The notes: a model not told the origin generated them from the sequence alone. Positions 1 to 7,529 are shown, numbered from the stretch's first letter. The stretch: 8,896 bases of DNA from an uncultured Holophagaceae bacterium (GCA_903927605.1 CAIYNT010000018.1:1-8896); one strand, 5' to 3'. Numbers and translations: made by a program.

Positions 1-1992
1 TCCGCCGGCCGCGTGCAGAGCGTGGCCGTGCGCATCATCGTGGACCGCGAGCGGGAGATCCAGGCCTTCAACCCCGTCGAATACTGGGTGCTGAAGGGGA
101 AGTTCGCCGCCAAGCTGCCTCCCTCCTTCTGGATGAAGCTCGTGAAGCTGGGCGGGCAGCCGCTCCAGCTGGGCAACAAGGAGACCAAGCGCCGCATCTC
201 GGAAGCCAAGCAGGCCAGGGACCTGAAGGCCAGGCTGGAGAAGGCGGACTATCAGGTCACAGGACTTGAAACCAAGGAGAAGAAACGCAATCCCGCCGCG
301 CCCTTCACCACCGCCAAGCTGCAGCAGGAGTCGGCCCAGAAGCTCAAAATGAGCGTGAGCCGCACCATGCAGAATGCCCAGCGGCTCTATGAAGGCGTGG
401 ACTTCGGCGAAGGCCTGGTGGGTCTCATCACCTACATGAGGACCGACTCGCCCCGCATGGCCCCCGAGGCCATCGAGGCCGCCCGCGAGTACATCGCCGG
501 GCGCTACGGCAGGGAGTACCTGCCCGCCAAGGCCCGCGTGTACGCAGGCAAGGCTGGGGCGCAGGACGCCCACGAGGCCATCCGCCCCACAGACATCGCC
601 CGCACGCCCGAATCGTTGCGCGGCCATCTCGAACCGGATCAGTTCCGGCTCTACGCGTTGATCTGGCGGCGGACGATGGCCTCCCAGATGGAGGCCGCCC
701 GCTTCGACGAAACGGTAGTGCAGACCGAGGCGGAGGTGGGCAAGGACACGGCCCTCTTCGAGGCCAAGGGCGAGATCGAGCGCTTCCCCGGCTGGCTGGC
801 GGTCTACCGGGCTGACAAGACGGAAGTGGACGCCGAGGCCATCGCCGACGCCACCAAGGGACCGGAGGAAGAGGACGAGGACGAGGAGCTGCTGCCCGCC
901 CTCAAGCTGGGCGAGGCCCTCAAGCTCGACCAGCTCGACGCGGACCAGCAGTTCACCAAGCCGCCCGCCCGCTTCAACGAGGCCACCCTGGTGAAGGAAC
1001 TTGAAGAGGACGGCATCGGTCGGCCCTCCACCTACGCCAGCATCATCGCCACCATCCAGGACCGGGACTACGTGAAGAAGCACGAGGGCCGGTTCAAGCC
1101 CACGGACCTGGGCATGACAGTCACCGAGCTGCTGCTGCAGGGCTTCCACGACCTGCTGGATCCCAAGTACACCTCGGGCATGGAGGCCAACCTCGACCGC
1201 ATCGAGGAGGGCAAGCTCACCTTCAAGAAGGCCATGACGGACTTCTACGGCCCTTTCGAGCAGGCCCTGCACGACGCTGGGAAGGACATGCAGAACCTCA
1301 AGGCCGGCGTGCCCACGGGCGAGAAGTGCCCCAAGTGCGGCGACCGGAAGAAGGGCGGCGGCAAGCTGCTCAAGCGCATCGGCCGCAACGGGCTGTTCGT
1401 TGGGTGCACCAACTACAGCGCCGAAAACGAGAAGGACAAGTGCGACTACACCGCGGACCTGGAGAAGCTGGAGGAGCCCGAAGACGCGCCGGAGTGCCCG
1501 CTCTGCGGCACCACGCCCATGAACCTACGCAAGGGCCAGTGGGGCCCCTTCTGGGCCTGCCCCAACTACCCCAAGTGCAAGGGCATTGTGAAGGCCGATC
1601 CCAAGGGCATCCCTGTGCCGCCGGACGAGCCCACCGGGGAAAAGTGCCCCAACTGCGGCAAGGGCTTCGTGAAGCGGCAGGGCCGCTACGGCGAGTTCGT
1701 CTGCTGCATCGACTACCCCACCTGCAAGACGGTCAAAAAAGAGATCCTGGGCGTCCCCTGCCCCAAGTGCGGCGGCGGCCTCAGCCCCCGCAAGACGCGC
1801 TTCGGCAAGATCTTCTACGGCTGTACCAACTACCCCAAGTGCGACTTCACCGCCTGGGACAAGCCCGTCCCCGTCACTTGTCCCGCCTGCAAGAACCCCA
1901 TCATGGGCGAGAAGACCAAGAAACCGAGAGGCAAGGACCCCATCCAGGTCCTCGTCTGCCCCAACTGCAAACATGAAGAGCCGATGGGCTGA
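1..1992 (+). CDS. topA: DNA topoisomerase I (type IA), 5'-truncated by window edge
   Basis: Type IA topoisomerase, which relaxes negative supercoils by cutting and passing single DNA strands. The frame is open from base 1 (SAGRVQSVAVRIIV, a conserved TopA segment), so the N-terminal TOPRIM part, roughly 160-170 residues by comparison with E. coli TopA, lies outside the window; the first in-frame GTG at 13 is internal. Counting from base 1, the active-site Tyr is Y145 in GLITYMRTDS (433-435), with R147 beside it. HEAIRPT follows near residue 191, and DGIGRPSTYASI near 337-348. An acidic stretch (residues 288-296, PEEEDEDEE) precedes the last catalytic-core segment. The C-terminus carries five four-cysteine zinc ribbons, starting at about residues 443, 499, 549, 587 and 627 and all with intact CxxC pairs. 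E. coli TopA has three such clusters. The gene stops at TGA 1990-1992. The family assignment is very secure. Confidence 0.97.
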   Translation, partial: SAGRVQSVAVRIIVDREREIQAFNPVEYWVLKGKFAAKLPPSFWMKLVKLGGQPLQLGNKETKRRISEAKQARDLKARLEKADYQVTGLETKEKKRNPAAPFTTAKLQQESAQKLKMSVSRTMQNAQRLYEGVDFGEGLVGLITYMRTDSPRMAPEAIEAAREYIAGRYGREYLPAKARVYAGKAGAQDAHEAIRPTDIARTPESLRGHLEPDQFRLYALIWRRTMASQMEAARFDETVVQTEAEVGKDTALFEAKGEIERFPGWLAVYRADKTEVDAEAIADATKGPEEEDEDEELLPALKLGEALKLDQLDADQQFTKPPARFNEATLVKELEEDGIGRPSTYASIIATIQDRDYVKKHEGRFKPTDLGMTVTELLLQGFHDLLDPKYTSGMEANLDRIEEGKLTFKKAMTDFYGPFEQALHDAGKDMQNLKAGVPTGEKCPKCGDRKKGGGKLLKRIGRNGLFVGCTNYSAENEKDKCDYTADLEKLEEPEDAPECPLCGTTPMNLRKGQWGPFWACPNYPKCKGIVKADPKGIPVPPDEPTGEKCPNCGKGFVKRQGRYGEFVCCIDYPTCKTVKKEILGVPCPKCGGGLSPRKTRFGKIFYGCTNYPKCDFTAWDKPVPVTCPACKNPIMGEKTKKPRGKDPIQVLVCPNCKHEEPMG

Positions 1993-2036
1993 TGCGTTCT
2001 GACGAACGCATCCAGGGAAGGGCCACTTTGGTTTTT
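1991..2036 (+). terminator. candidate terminator hairpin on the topA stop codon
   Basis: A perfect 9-bp stem, GATGCGTTC / GAACGCATC, with a 4-base loop (TGAC) spans 1991-2012 and includes the last two bases of the topA stop codon. The nearest T-run (2032-2036) is 19 bases further on, so this is not a textbook intrinsic terminator. A second, weak, G-U-rich fold (GGCCA/TGGTT, 2021-2033) sits directly before the T-run. It may act as a terminator or as 3'-end protection for the topA mRNA; the hairpin is certain, its role is inference. Confidence 0.45.
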
Positions 2037-2283
2037 CTATGGCGCTGATTGCCAGGGAATTCTAAGGAAGCGCTTTCGCCAAGACCCAAGAGAGGTTGCT
2101 TTCCTTCTCTGACTTTGAGGAGGCGTCATACGACCTTGTCGACTTATGACTTGTCGATAACCTTTCGCATCCCACTTAATTGTGACCGTTTCCTCAATCT
2201 CGGCTGTAATCGAGTGGCGGCAGGGTGGCGATATAAAGTACTGGGTAGACATTGCAATCTCGCGTGCACCATAAGGATCCGTC
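1993..2283. other. non-coding leader between topA and the sensor kinase
   Basis: These 291 bases hold no supportable gene. The open frame beginning with TTG at 2049 has no family signature and runs into the kinase gene. Base composition is clearly richer in A/T than topA. Contents: the topA-end hairpin; a 7-bp stem with one bulge (AGAGAGG 2089-2095 with CCTTCTCT 2103-2110); dyad arms GTCATA (2125-2130) and TATGAC (2145-2150); an 8-base direct repeat CTTGTCGA (2135-2142 and 2150-2157); a possible promoter near 2151-2180; and the kinase ribosome binding site at 2273-2278. No tRNA or known riboswitch fold was recognised. Confidence 0.6.
2151..2180 (+). promoter_or_regulatory. possible sigma70-type promoter for the sensor kinase
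   Basis: TTGTCG (2151-2156) and CTTAAT (2175-2180) match 4 of 6 bases each of the -35 and -10 consensus, with an 18-base spacer. The -35 element lies within the second copy of the CTTGTCGA direct repeat. An alternative -10, TATAAA at 2232-2237, has no recognisable -35. This is weak evidence by inspection only. Confidence 0.25.
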
Positions 2284-5200
2284 ATGCGGATACCAAGGGC
2301 CTCTGCATCAAACCGTGTCCATTTCGTGACCGGTTTGATCCTGGTTCTTGGATTGATGGCAAGCCTTTGGGTATTCAGCATCGTTCGGGGCAATGTTCTT
2401 CACGACTTGGTACGTGACTTCCAGGACGAAGGCGCATCCCAGGTCTCCAGCCTCACGACGTACCTCAATGCCCGCCTCTTGTTCCTCGATGACCTGGCCC
2501 GTCATGTCGAACTTTCCTCAAAGCCAGACCCACAGGATTTTCGCGCCTTTGTGGAAACGGAGCGCACACGCGTCAGTGGCATCCAGGCCCTGGAATGGGC
2601 TCCAATGGTCATGGAGGCAGACAGGTCAGGAGCTGAAGCGCAGATCCGCAACGGTCATCCTGGATTCACGGGTTTCACAGAACGAACCGGGGAAGGGAGC
2701 CTCCGAAGCGCTCAGCCCAGATCCACCTATTACCCGGTGTTCTTCCTCGACCCCCTGGAGGGGAACGAGGCAGCCCTGGGCTATGACTTGGGCTCCAACC
2801 CAGCGCGCCTTGCCGCGATCGAAGCCGCCCGGGATTCGGGTCAGCCCAAGGCGACGGAGCCCATCACCCTGGTGCAGGAGACTCAGCGGCAGGCTGGCTT
2901 TCTGATCTTTGTCCCCGTCTACGGCAAAGGCCTGCCGGTCAGCAGCCTCGCCCAACGCCGAAAGGCCTTCCACGGCGTGGTCCTGGGAGTCTTCCGAACA
3001 GAAGATCTCCTCACTGCGGCCTTAGATGGGAATAAGCGGAAGAGTGTCAGCGGCAAACTCAGCGACCTCGATTCGCATGGGACCGGAGGGCCACTCTACA
3101 CATGGAATGGTGGCTTCAGCGTGGCAGGTCCGAAACCCACTTCCTTCGCCAGCAGGATGCCACTTTCGAGGATCCCGGCCTACCAGAGCAAGATCGTGTT
3201 CGCCGGGCGCACCTGGGAAGCTACGTTTCAGCCCAGCCCCTCCTTCATCACGAACAACCTGCATCTCTGGGTGTGGGCCATCCTGCCCACTGGGCTGCTC
3301 CTGACCGGCCTATTGGCCCTTCTGTTTCAATTGATCATCCGGCGGCGGGAGCAAGCCCTCCGGGACAGCGAAAAGAAGTTCCAGACAATGTTCCAGAGTC
3401 TGGCGGAGGGTGTGGCCCTCCATGAACTTGTCAGGGATGCGGCCGGGAACATTGTGAATTACCGGATCCTCGAAGCGAACCCAGCTTACGAGGCGCACAC
3501 GGGTCTCAAGGCGGCCACCGTGATGGGCCGTCTCGGCACCGAGGCCTATGGAACAGAGGCACCGCCCTACTTGGATGAATTCAGCAAGGTCGCAATAGAT
3601 GGCACCCCGTACGTCTTCGAGACCTACTTTCCGCCCATGGAAAGACACTTCCGGATTTCGGTCATCTCACCCAAGGCTGGGCAGTTCGCCACGGTGTTCG
3701 AGGACATTACCGACCGCAAGGCCCATGAACTTGAACTTGTCCGCCTGAATCGTCTCTACGACACCCTCAGCCACCTGGGACAAACCCTCATCCAGGTGAA
3801 AAGCCGAGAAGGCTTCCTCCAGGACATCTGCACAATCATCGTGGAGAGGGGGGGCTTCCACCTGGCCTGGGTAGGCTGGCTTGATCACGGCAGCCGCAAG
3901 ATTCTGCCGGTAGCCAAGGCAGGCGAGGCAGTGGCGTACCTGGATGGAATTACGGTCAGTGCAGATGAGATCCCGGAAGGTCAGGGGCCCACGGGTGCGT
4001 GCATTCGCGAGGGGCGGCCCTATGTCTGCCAGGATTTCATTCATGATCCAGCTACTGAACCTTGGCGCGCAAAGGCCGAGCATTTTGGTTTGCATGGCTC
4101 TGCTGCCATCCCCATCTCTCTGGAAGGGAAGGTGGTAGGTGCCCTGATGATTTATGCCAAGGACCCGAATATCTTCCAAGGACGCGAATTGGCCTTACTG
4201 AAGGAGATCGCAGATACAGTCTCATTTGGGTTGAGTCACCTTGCTGCAGAGGAAAACCGACAGCGATTGGAGGCCAAGGCCATCCGGACCCAGAAGCTGG
4301 AGAGCCTGGGAACTCTGGCGGGCGGTGTCGCGCACAACATCAACAACGTCCTGGCCGTCATCATGTCCACCGCCAGTGCCCGTGAAATGCAGACCGGCTC
4401 GACGGATGACTTGAAGGCTTACCGAATCATCGATAGGGCCTGCAAACGCGGCAGGGACGTGGTGAAGTCGCTGATGCAGTTTGCCCGGCCGAGCCTGTAT
4501 AACGTAAACCCTGTGGACTTGCACGCCCTCCTCTCTGAGCTTCACAAACTGCTGGAAAGCACCCATCAGAACCGCGTCAAGGTCGTCGAGGCGTTCTCGT
4601 CGGAGCCCGTCTGGGTTCAAGGTAATGCTGGAACCCTCAGCAGTGCCCTCATGAATCTCTGCCTCAACGCCATGGATGCCCTGCCTGCCGGAGGCACGCT
4701 TACACTCCGCACGACGGCATCCGTGGAGGGTTGGGCGGTGCTATCGGTCGAGGACAACGGGGAAGGCATGACGCCCGAAGTCCTGGAGAAGGCCATGGAA
4801 CCCTTCTTCACCACCAAGGAAGTGGGCAAGGGCACTGGCCTTGGCCTGAGCAGGGCCCATGGCGTGATCAAGGCCCACGGGGGAATCCTTGAGCTTTCCA
4901 GCCAGCCCGGCCAAGGAACGGTCGTTGCCATTAGACTCCCCAGGATCCCCACCCCTGTCCAAGCTGAGGCCCTCGATCCGCAGGTTCCGGACCTGGGGTC
5001 GCTGAATATCCTCCTGGTAGACGATGATGAAGATGTCAGGATCCTGGCCGCCATGATGTTCAAAGCCGGTGGCCTGCAGGCCACCTACGCCGGAGGTGGC
5101 GAAGAAGCCATGGAATTCCTGCGTTTCAATCAACTCCCTGACCTTGTCATCCTCGATCACAACATGCCCGGAATGGATGGGGCAGAAACCCTGGAAGCGA

Positions 5201-5373
5201 TCAGAGCCCTGCACCCTGATCTGCCGGTCCTGATTTCCTCGGGCCGCCCGGACATCGAGGATTGGGCCTGCTATAAGCGACCCAATGTGGCCATCCTCTC
5301 CAAGCCCTTCAACCTGGCTGAACTCAGGGCCAAGCTGGCCGAGATGAACCTGAACGGGAAGAACCGGACCTAG
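2284..5373 (+). CDS. membrane hybrid sensor histidine kinase (CHASE-PAS-GAF-HisKA-HATPase-REC)
   Basis: A 1029-residue two-component sensor. The ATG at 2284 has an upstream AAGGAT five bases away. TM1 spans about residues 12-33 and TM2 about 326-352, bracketing an extracytoplasmic CHASE domain (core about 70-290, with RVSGIQALEWAP at 96-107), which in this family binds small ligands. A PAS domain follows (about 366-478) and then a GAF domain (about 489-657). The HisKA H-box holds H684 in GGVAHNINNV; the usual acidic residue after His is Asn here. The HATPase domain has the N-box (N791, N795), G1 DNGEGM (D824) and G2 GKGTGLGLS (849-856). The C-terminal REC domain (about 907-1020) has the acidic pair D914/D915, phospho-acceptor D958 (DHNMPGMDG), S985/S986 and K1007. 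There is no separate output domain and no adjacent regulator gene, so the phosphorelay partner is unknown. The gene is less GC-rich than its neighbours. Ligand and target cannot be inferred from the sequence. Confidence 0.95.
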   Translation: MRIPRASASNRVHFVTGLILVLGLMASLWVFSIVRGNVLHDLVRDFQDEGASQVSSLTTYLNARLLFLDDLARHVELSSKPDPQDFRAFVETERTRVSGIQALEWAPMVMEADRSGAEAQIRNGHPGFTGFTERTGEGSLRSAQPRSTYYPVFFLDPLEGNEAALGYDLGSNPARLAAIEAARDSGQPKATEPITLVQETQRQAGFLIFVPVYGKGLPVSSLAQRRKAFHGVVLGVFRTEDLLTAALDGNKRKSVSGKLSDLDSHGTGGPLYTWNGGFSVAGPKPTSFASRMPLSRIPAYQSKIVFAGRTWEATFQPSPSFITNNLHLWVWAILPTGLLLTGLLALLFQLIIRRREQALRDSEKKFQTMFQSLAEGVALHELVRDAAGNIVNYRILEANPAYEAHTGLKAATVMGRLGTEAYGTEAPPYLDEFSKVAIDGTPYVFETYFPPMERHFRISVISPKAGQFATVFEDITDRKAHELELVRLNRLYDTLSHLGQTLIQVKSREGFLQDICTIIVERGGFHLAWVGWLDHGSRKILPVAKAGEAVAYLDGITVSADEIPEGQGPTGACIREGRPYVCQDFIHDPATEPWRAKAEHFGLHGSAAIPISLEGKVVGALMIYAKDPNIFQGRELALLKEIADTVSFGLSHLAAEENRQRLEAKAIRTQKLESLGTLAGGVAHNINNVLAVIMSTASAREMQTGSTDDLKAYRIIDRACKRGRDVVKSLMQFARPSLYNVNPVDLHALLSELHKLLESTHQNRVKVVEAFSSEPVWVQGNAGTLSSALMNLCLNAMDALPAGGTLTLRTTASVEGWAVLSVEDNGEGMTPEVLEKAMEPFFTTKEVGKGTGLGLSRAHGVIKAHGGILELSSQPGQGTVVAIRLPRIPTPVQAEALDPQVPDLGSLNILLVDDDEDVRILAAMMFKAGGLQATYAGGGEEAMEFLRFNQLPDLVILDHNMPGMDGAETLEAIRALHPDLPVLISSGRPDIEDWACYKRPNVAILSKPFNLAELRAKLAEMNLNGKNRT

Positions 5374-5464
5374 CAACGTCTGTTGAAAGAAATCTTCCTG
5401 CTCCATTCAGCTCTGAGGAGACGGGTTCGCCATACCTCAGACTGGTGGTATCGAAAGGACCCCC

Positions 5465-6379
5465 GTGAAGGACACGCTCCCCCTCCCTCTGCTCATCGGC
5501 ACGGCCCTCGTCGTCACGGCGCTCTGGGGCTTCAACTTCGTGGTCATCGCCGTTGGGGTCCGGGAGGTCCCGCCCCTGCTGCTGGCCTGTCTGCGCTTTG
5601 TCCTGGCCGCGTTCCCGGCGATCTTTTTCGTGCGGCGACCGAAGGTCGGCTGGCGGCTGCTGGTGGCCTACGGCCTGTTCCTCGGCGTAGGGCAGTTCGG
5701 CCTGCTGTTCACGGCCATCCGGTGGGGCGCTCCCGCCGGCTTGTCGTCGGTCATCCTCCAGGCCCAGGCCTTCTTCACGGCGCTGCTGGCCGTGGCGTTC
5801 TTCGGGGAGAGCTTCCGGTGGCACCACGCCGTGGGGCTGGTGGTGTCCGGGACGGGACTGGTCTTGATGGGCTGGACCAAGACGGCCAAAGGAGCTCTCA
5901 CCGTGCCCTGGCCGGCCCTGGTGCTGCTAATCCTGGCCGCCTTCATGTGGGCCGCCGCCAACCTCCTGACCAAGAAGATGGGCAAGGTCGATACCTTGGG
6001 CCTGATGGTCTGGTCGAGCTTGGTGCCGCCGCTCCCGCTCTTCGCCCTGTCCTGGGCTTTCGATGGGGGCGGCGCGGTCATGACCGCCCTGCGGCACCTG
6101 GGCTGGGTCAGTCTGGGTTCCATCGCCTACCTGGCCTTCCTGTCGACGCTGGTGGGCTACGGCCTGTGGAACTGGCTGATCGTGAAGAAGGGGGCGTCGG
6201 CGGTGGCGCCGTTTTCGCTCCTGGTCCCGGTGTTCGGGATCAGCTCGGCGTGGCTGGCCCTGGGCGAGACCCTGACCCCAAGCCACCTGACCGCTGCCGG
6301 GTTGATCCTGGCTGGTTTGGCCGTGCATGTGTTCGGCGGCAGGTTGGCCATGGATGCTCTTTTCCAGAGGGCCAGATGA
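5465..6379 (+). CDS. eamA: EamA/DMT-superfamily transporter, EamA (YdeD)-like
   Basis: An inner-membrane protein of 304 residues, about the length of E. coli EamA, an exporter of cysteine pathway metabolites such as O-acetylserine and cysteine. It starts at GTG 5465, preceded by GAAAGGA at 5453-5459. About ten hydrophobic segments form two EamA repeats (about residues 8-141 and 155-293). Segments recalled from the E. coli protein recur closely: ALWGFNFVVIAVGV, LRFVLAAFPAIFFV with RRPKV after it, VILQAQAFFTALL, YLAFLSTLVGYGLWN and APFSLLVPVFG. The match is from memory, not an alignment, so transporter family is very secure, the EamA subgroup likely and the substrate an inference. It begins 91 bases after the kinase stop. 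That gap contains a TCTGAGG/CCTCAGA dyad (5412-5418, 5435-5441), so it is probably transcribed separately. Confidence 0.9.
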   Translation: MKDTLPLPLLIGTALVVTALWGFNFVVIAVGVREVPPLLLACLRFVLAAFPAIFFVRRPKVGWRLLVAYGLFLGVGQFGLLFTAIRWGAPAGLSSVILQAQAFFTALLAVAFFGESFRWHHAVGLVVSGTGLVLMGWTKTAKGALTVPWPALVLLILAAFMWAAANLLTKKMGKVDTLGLMVWSSLVPPLPLFALSWAFDGGGAVMTALRHLGWVSLGSIAYLAFLSTLVGYGLWNWLIVKKGASAVAPFSLLVPVFGISSAWLALGETLTPSHLTAAGLILAGLAVHVFGGRLAMDALFQRAR

Positions 6380-6426
6380 TGGCCGGGGGCGATGGCGACG
6401 CGGACTTCGCATAGCTGGCCCCATTC

Positions 6427-6442
6427 CTGGGATACTTCCCCC
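6427..6442 (+). promoter_or_regulatory. extended -10 promoter abutting the DinB-like start (leaderless)
   Basis: CTGGGATACTTCCCCC lies immediately before ATG 6443. With the A of ATG as +1, GATACT occupies exactly -12 to -7 (A at -11 and T at -7, the two most conserved -10 positions) and TGG fills the extended -10 positions -15 to -13. No Shine-Dalgarno sequence lies between it and the ATG, and no clear -35 is seen. The same 16 bases plus ATG occur before the hydrolase gene at 7602-7620, which raises confidence. Confidence 0.55.
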
Positions 6443-6946
6443 ATGCGCCAGGACGCCCACTCCTTCCTGTCCTACTGGCGGAACGCCCGGTCCCGCACGG
6501 TGCGGGTGCTGGATGCACTGACTCCCGAGGATCTGGAGTGGGCACCGATACCGGGGGCCTTCACCTTCGGCGACCTGTTCCGGCACCTAGCCGGTCTCGA
6601 GCGCTTCATGTTCGCCGAGAACGTGCAGGGCCGCCCCAGCGCCTACCCGGGCCACGGGCCCGAGCTCGCCTCGGGGCTGGATGGCGTTCGTGCCTACCTG
6701 GACCGTTGCCACTCGGAATCCCTGGAGATCTTCGGCCGCCTTTCGGATGCGGACTTGCTGGCGCCGTGCCAGAACCCCGCAGGGGCGGAGATGGCCACCT
6801 GGAAGTGGCTCCGGGCCATGGCCGAGCACGAGGCCCACCACCGCGGCCAGCTCTACCTCATGGCCAGCCAGCGGGGCCGAACCGTGGCGCCCCTCTTTGG
6901 CCTCACCGAGCAGGAACTCGCCGCGAAATCCCTCCGGAACAGCTGA
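6443..6946 (+). CDS. DinB/YfiT-fold putative metal-dependent protein
   Basis: A 167-residue protein of the DinB-like four-helix-bundle superfamily, whose members bind a divalent metal through three histidines and include thiol-S-transferases and hydrolases of unknown substrate. The triad is visible: H48 in LFRHLAGLE, and H129 and H133 in EHEAHHRGQLYL, the family's typical C-terminal signature. The start at ATG 6443 gives the usual family length. An in-frame ATG at 6392 would add 17 residues with no family resemblance and would place the promoter-like block inside the gene. There is no ribosome binding site, which fits leaderless translation. It lies 63 bases downstream of eamA and is read as its own unit. 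The exact reaction is unknown; the fold assignment is strong. Confidence 0.88.
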   Translation: MRQDAHSFLSYWRNARSRTVRVLDALTPEDLEWAPIPGAFTFGDLFRHLAGLERFMFAENVQGRPSAYPGHGPELASGLDGVRAYLDRCHSESLEIFGRLSDADLLAPCQNPAGAEMATWKWLRAMAEHEAHHRGQLYLMASQRGRTVAPLFGLTEQELAAKSLRNS

Positions 6947-6991
6947 ACCAGCCCCGGTTGATTCATTGGCGCCATCCCCATCCGGAACCCA

Positions 6992-7019
6992 TCCTTGGGT
7001 TGCTTTCCACCCAAGGAGG
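6992..7019 (+). promoter_or_regulatory. hairpin sequestering the Shine-Dalgarno of the YbaK-like gene
   Basis: TCCTTGGGT (6992-7000) is a perfect reverse complement of ACCCAAGGA (7009-7017), giving a 9-bp stem with an 8-base loop. The right arm takes in most of the Shine-Dalgarno sequence AAGGAGG (7013-7019), which sits five bases before ATG 7025. The stem would compete with 16S rRNA for the ribosome site. The structure and overlap are read directly; translational control is inference. Confidence 0.55.
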
Positions 7020-7024
7020 CTGCC

Positions 7025-7480
7025 ATGCCCACCACTAAGCTCAAGGAATTCCTCAATGCGCACGGGGTGGCCCATTGCATCATCCCGCACCCTCTGGCCT
7101 TCACCGCCACCTCGGTGGCCGGGGCGGCGCATATCCATGGGAAGGAGATGGCCAAGACGGTGGTGGTGAACCTGGACGGCCACCTCGCCATGGCAGTGGT
7201 ACCGGCCAACCGGAAGGTGGACCTGGAGCGCCTGCGCCAGGCCACCGGGGCCGTGTCCGTGGAGCTGGCAGACGAGCGAGAGTTCATCGGCGACTTCCCC
7301 GAATGCGAGCCCGGCGCCATGCCGCCCTTCGGGAACCTCTACGGCATGGCGGTCTACGTGGAGCCGCATCTGGCGGAGGACGATCACATCGCCTTCAACG
7401 CCGGGTCGCACACGGAGCTGATCAGCATGGCCTACAAGGACTTTGAGCGGCTGGTCCACCCCAAGCTCGTGGACATGTAG
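7025..7480 (+). CDS. stand-alone YbaK/EbsC-family aminoacyl-tRNA deacylase
   Basis: A 151-residue cytoplasmic protein of the YbaK/ProX editing-domain family, which hydrolyses mischarged tRNA (typically Cys-, Ala- or related aa-tRNA(Pro)) and resembles the insertion domain of prolyl-tRNA synthetase. Family features: the lysine of the HGKEMAKTVVV segment (K44, equivalent in position to the YbaK catalytic Lys), MAVVPANRKVDLERL, PGAMPPFG as the glycine/proline substrate loop, and the C-terminal FNAGSHTELISM. The start is ATG 7025 because a strong AAGGAGG lies at 7013-7019; an upstream in-frame TTG at 6995 falls inside the hairpin and is rejected. It lies 78 bases after the DinB-like gene and does not overlap it. 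Which amino acid it clears cannot be told from the sequence. Confidence 0.92.
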   Translation: MPTTKLKEFLNAHGVAHCIIPHPLAFTATSVAGAAHIHGKEMAKTVVVNLDGHLAMAVVPANRKVDLERLRQATGAVSVELADEREFIGDFPECEPGAMPPFGNLYGMAVYVEPHLAEDDHIAFNAGSHTELISMAYKDFERLVHPKLVDM

Positions 7481-7497
7481 CGCCGTTGGCCCTTGAC

Positions 7498-7529
7498 CGT
7501 CGCCTCGCGTGATCCCTTGTGAGGCGGTG
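7498..7529 (+). terminator. hairpin after the YbaK-like gene
   Basis: CGCCTC (7501-7506) pairs with GAGGCG (7521-7526), and two G-U pairs plus one C-G pair extend the stem to nine pairs around a 14-base loop. It lies 17 bases past the stop at 7480. No T-run follows, so it may be a weak or factor-assisted terminator, or chance. Confidence 0.3.

Noticed and set aside
804..1031. Minus-strand serine-rich frame opposite topA
   Set aside because: It is the complement of the acidic-repeat codons of topA (GAG/GAC read as CTC/GTC and shifted to serine codons) with no independent family signal.
1326..1976. Long second-frame ORF and its antisense counterpart in the topA zinc-ribbon region
   Set aside because: Out-of-frame reading of GC-rich repetitive zinc-ribbon DNA; Arg/Gln/Pro-rich with no recognisable domain.
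2242..2256. Sigma54-like promoter (TGG...TTGCA) upstream of the kinase
   Set aside because: GG (2243-2244) and GC (2254-2255) are separated by nine bases; sigma54 promoters need ten, and the -24 box is otherwise poor.
2049..2417. 122-codon frame in the topA-kinase gap
   Set aside because: TTG start, no ribosome site, no family pattern, and it overlaps the well-supported kinase start.
6392..6442. Upstream ATG for the DinB-like gene
   Set aside because: Adds 17 residues with no family resemblance, has no good ribosome site and would run through the repeated promoter-like block.
5927..6586. Long minus-strand frame opposite eamA and the DinB-like gene
   Set aside because: Crosses two well-supported genes and is Gln/Gly/Arg-rich, as expected for a shadow frame in GC-rich DNA.
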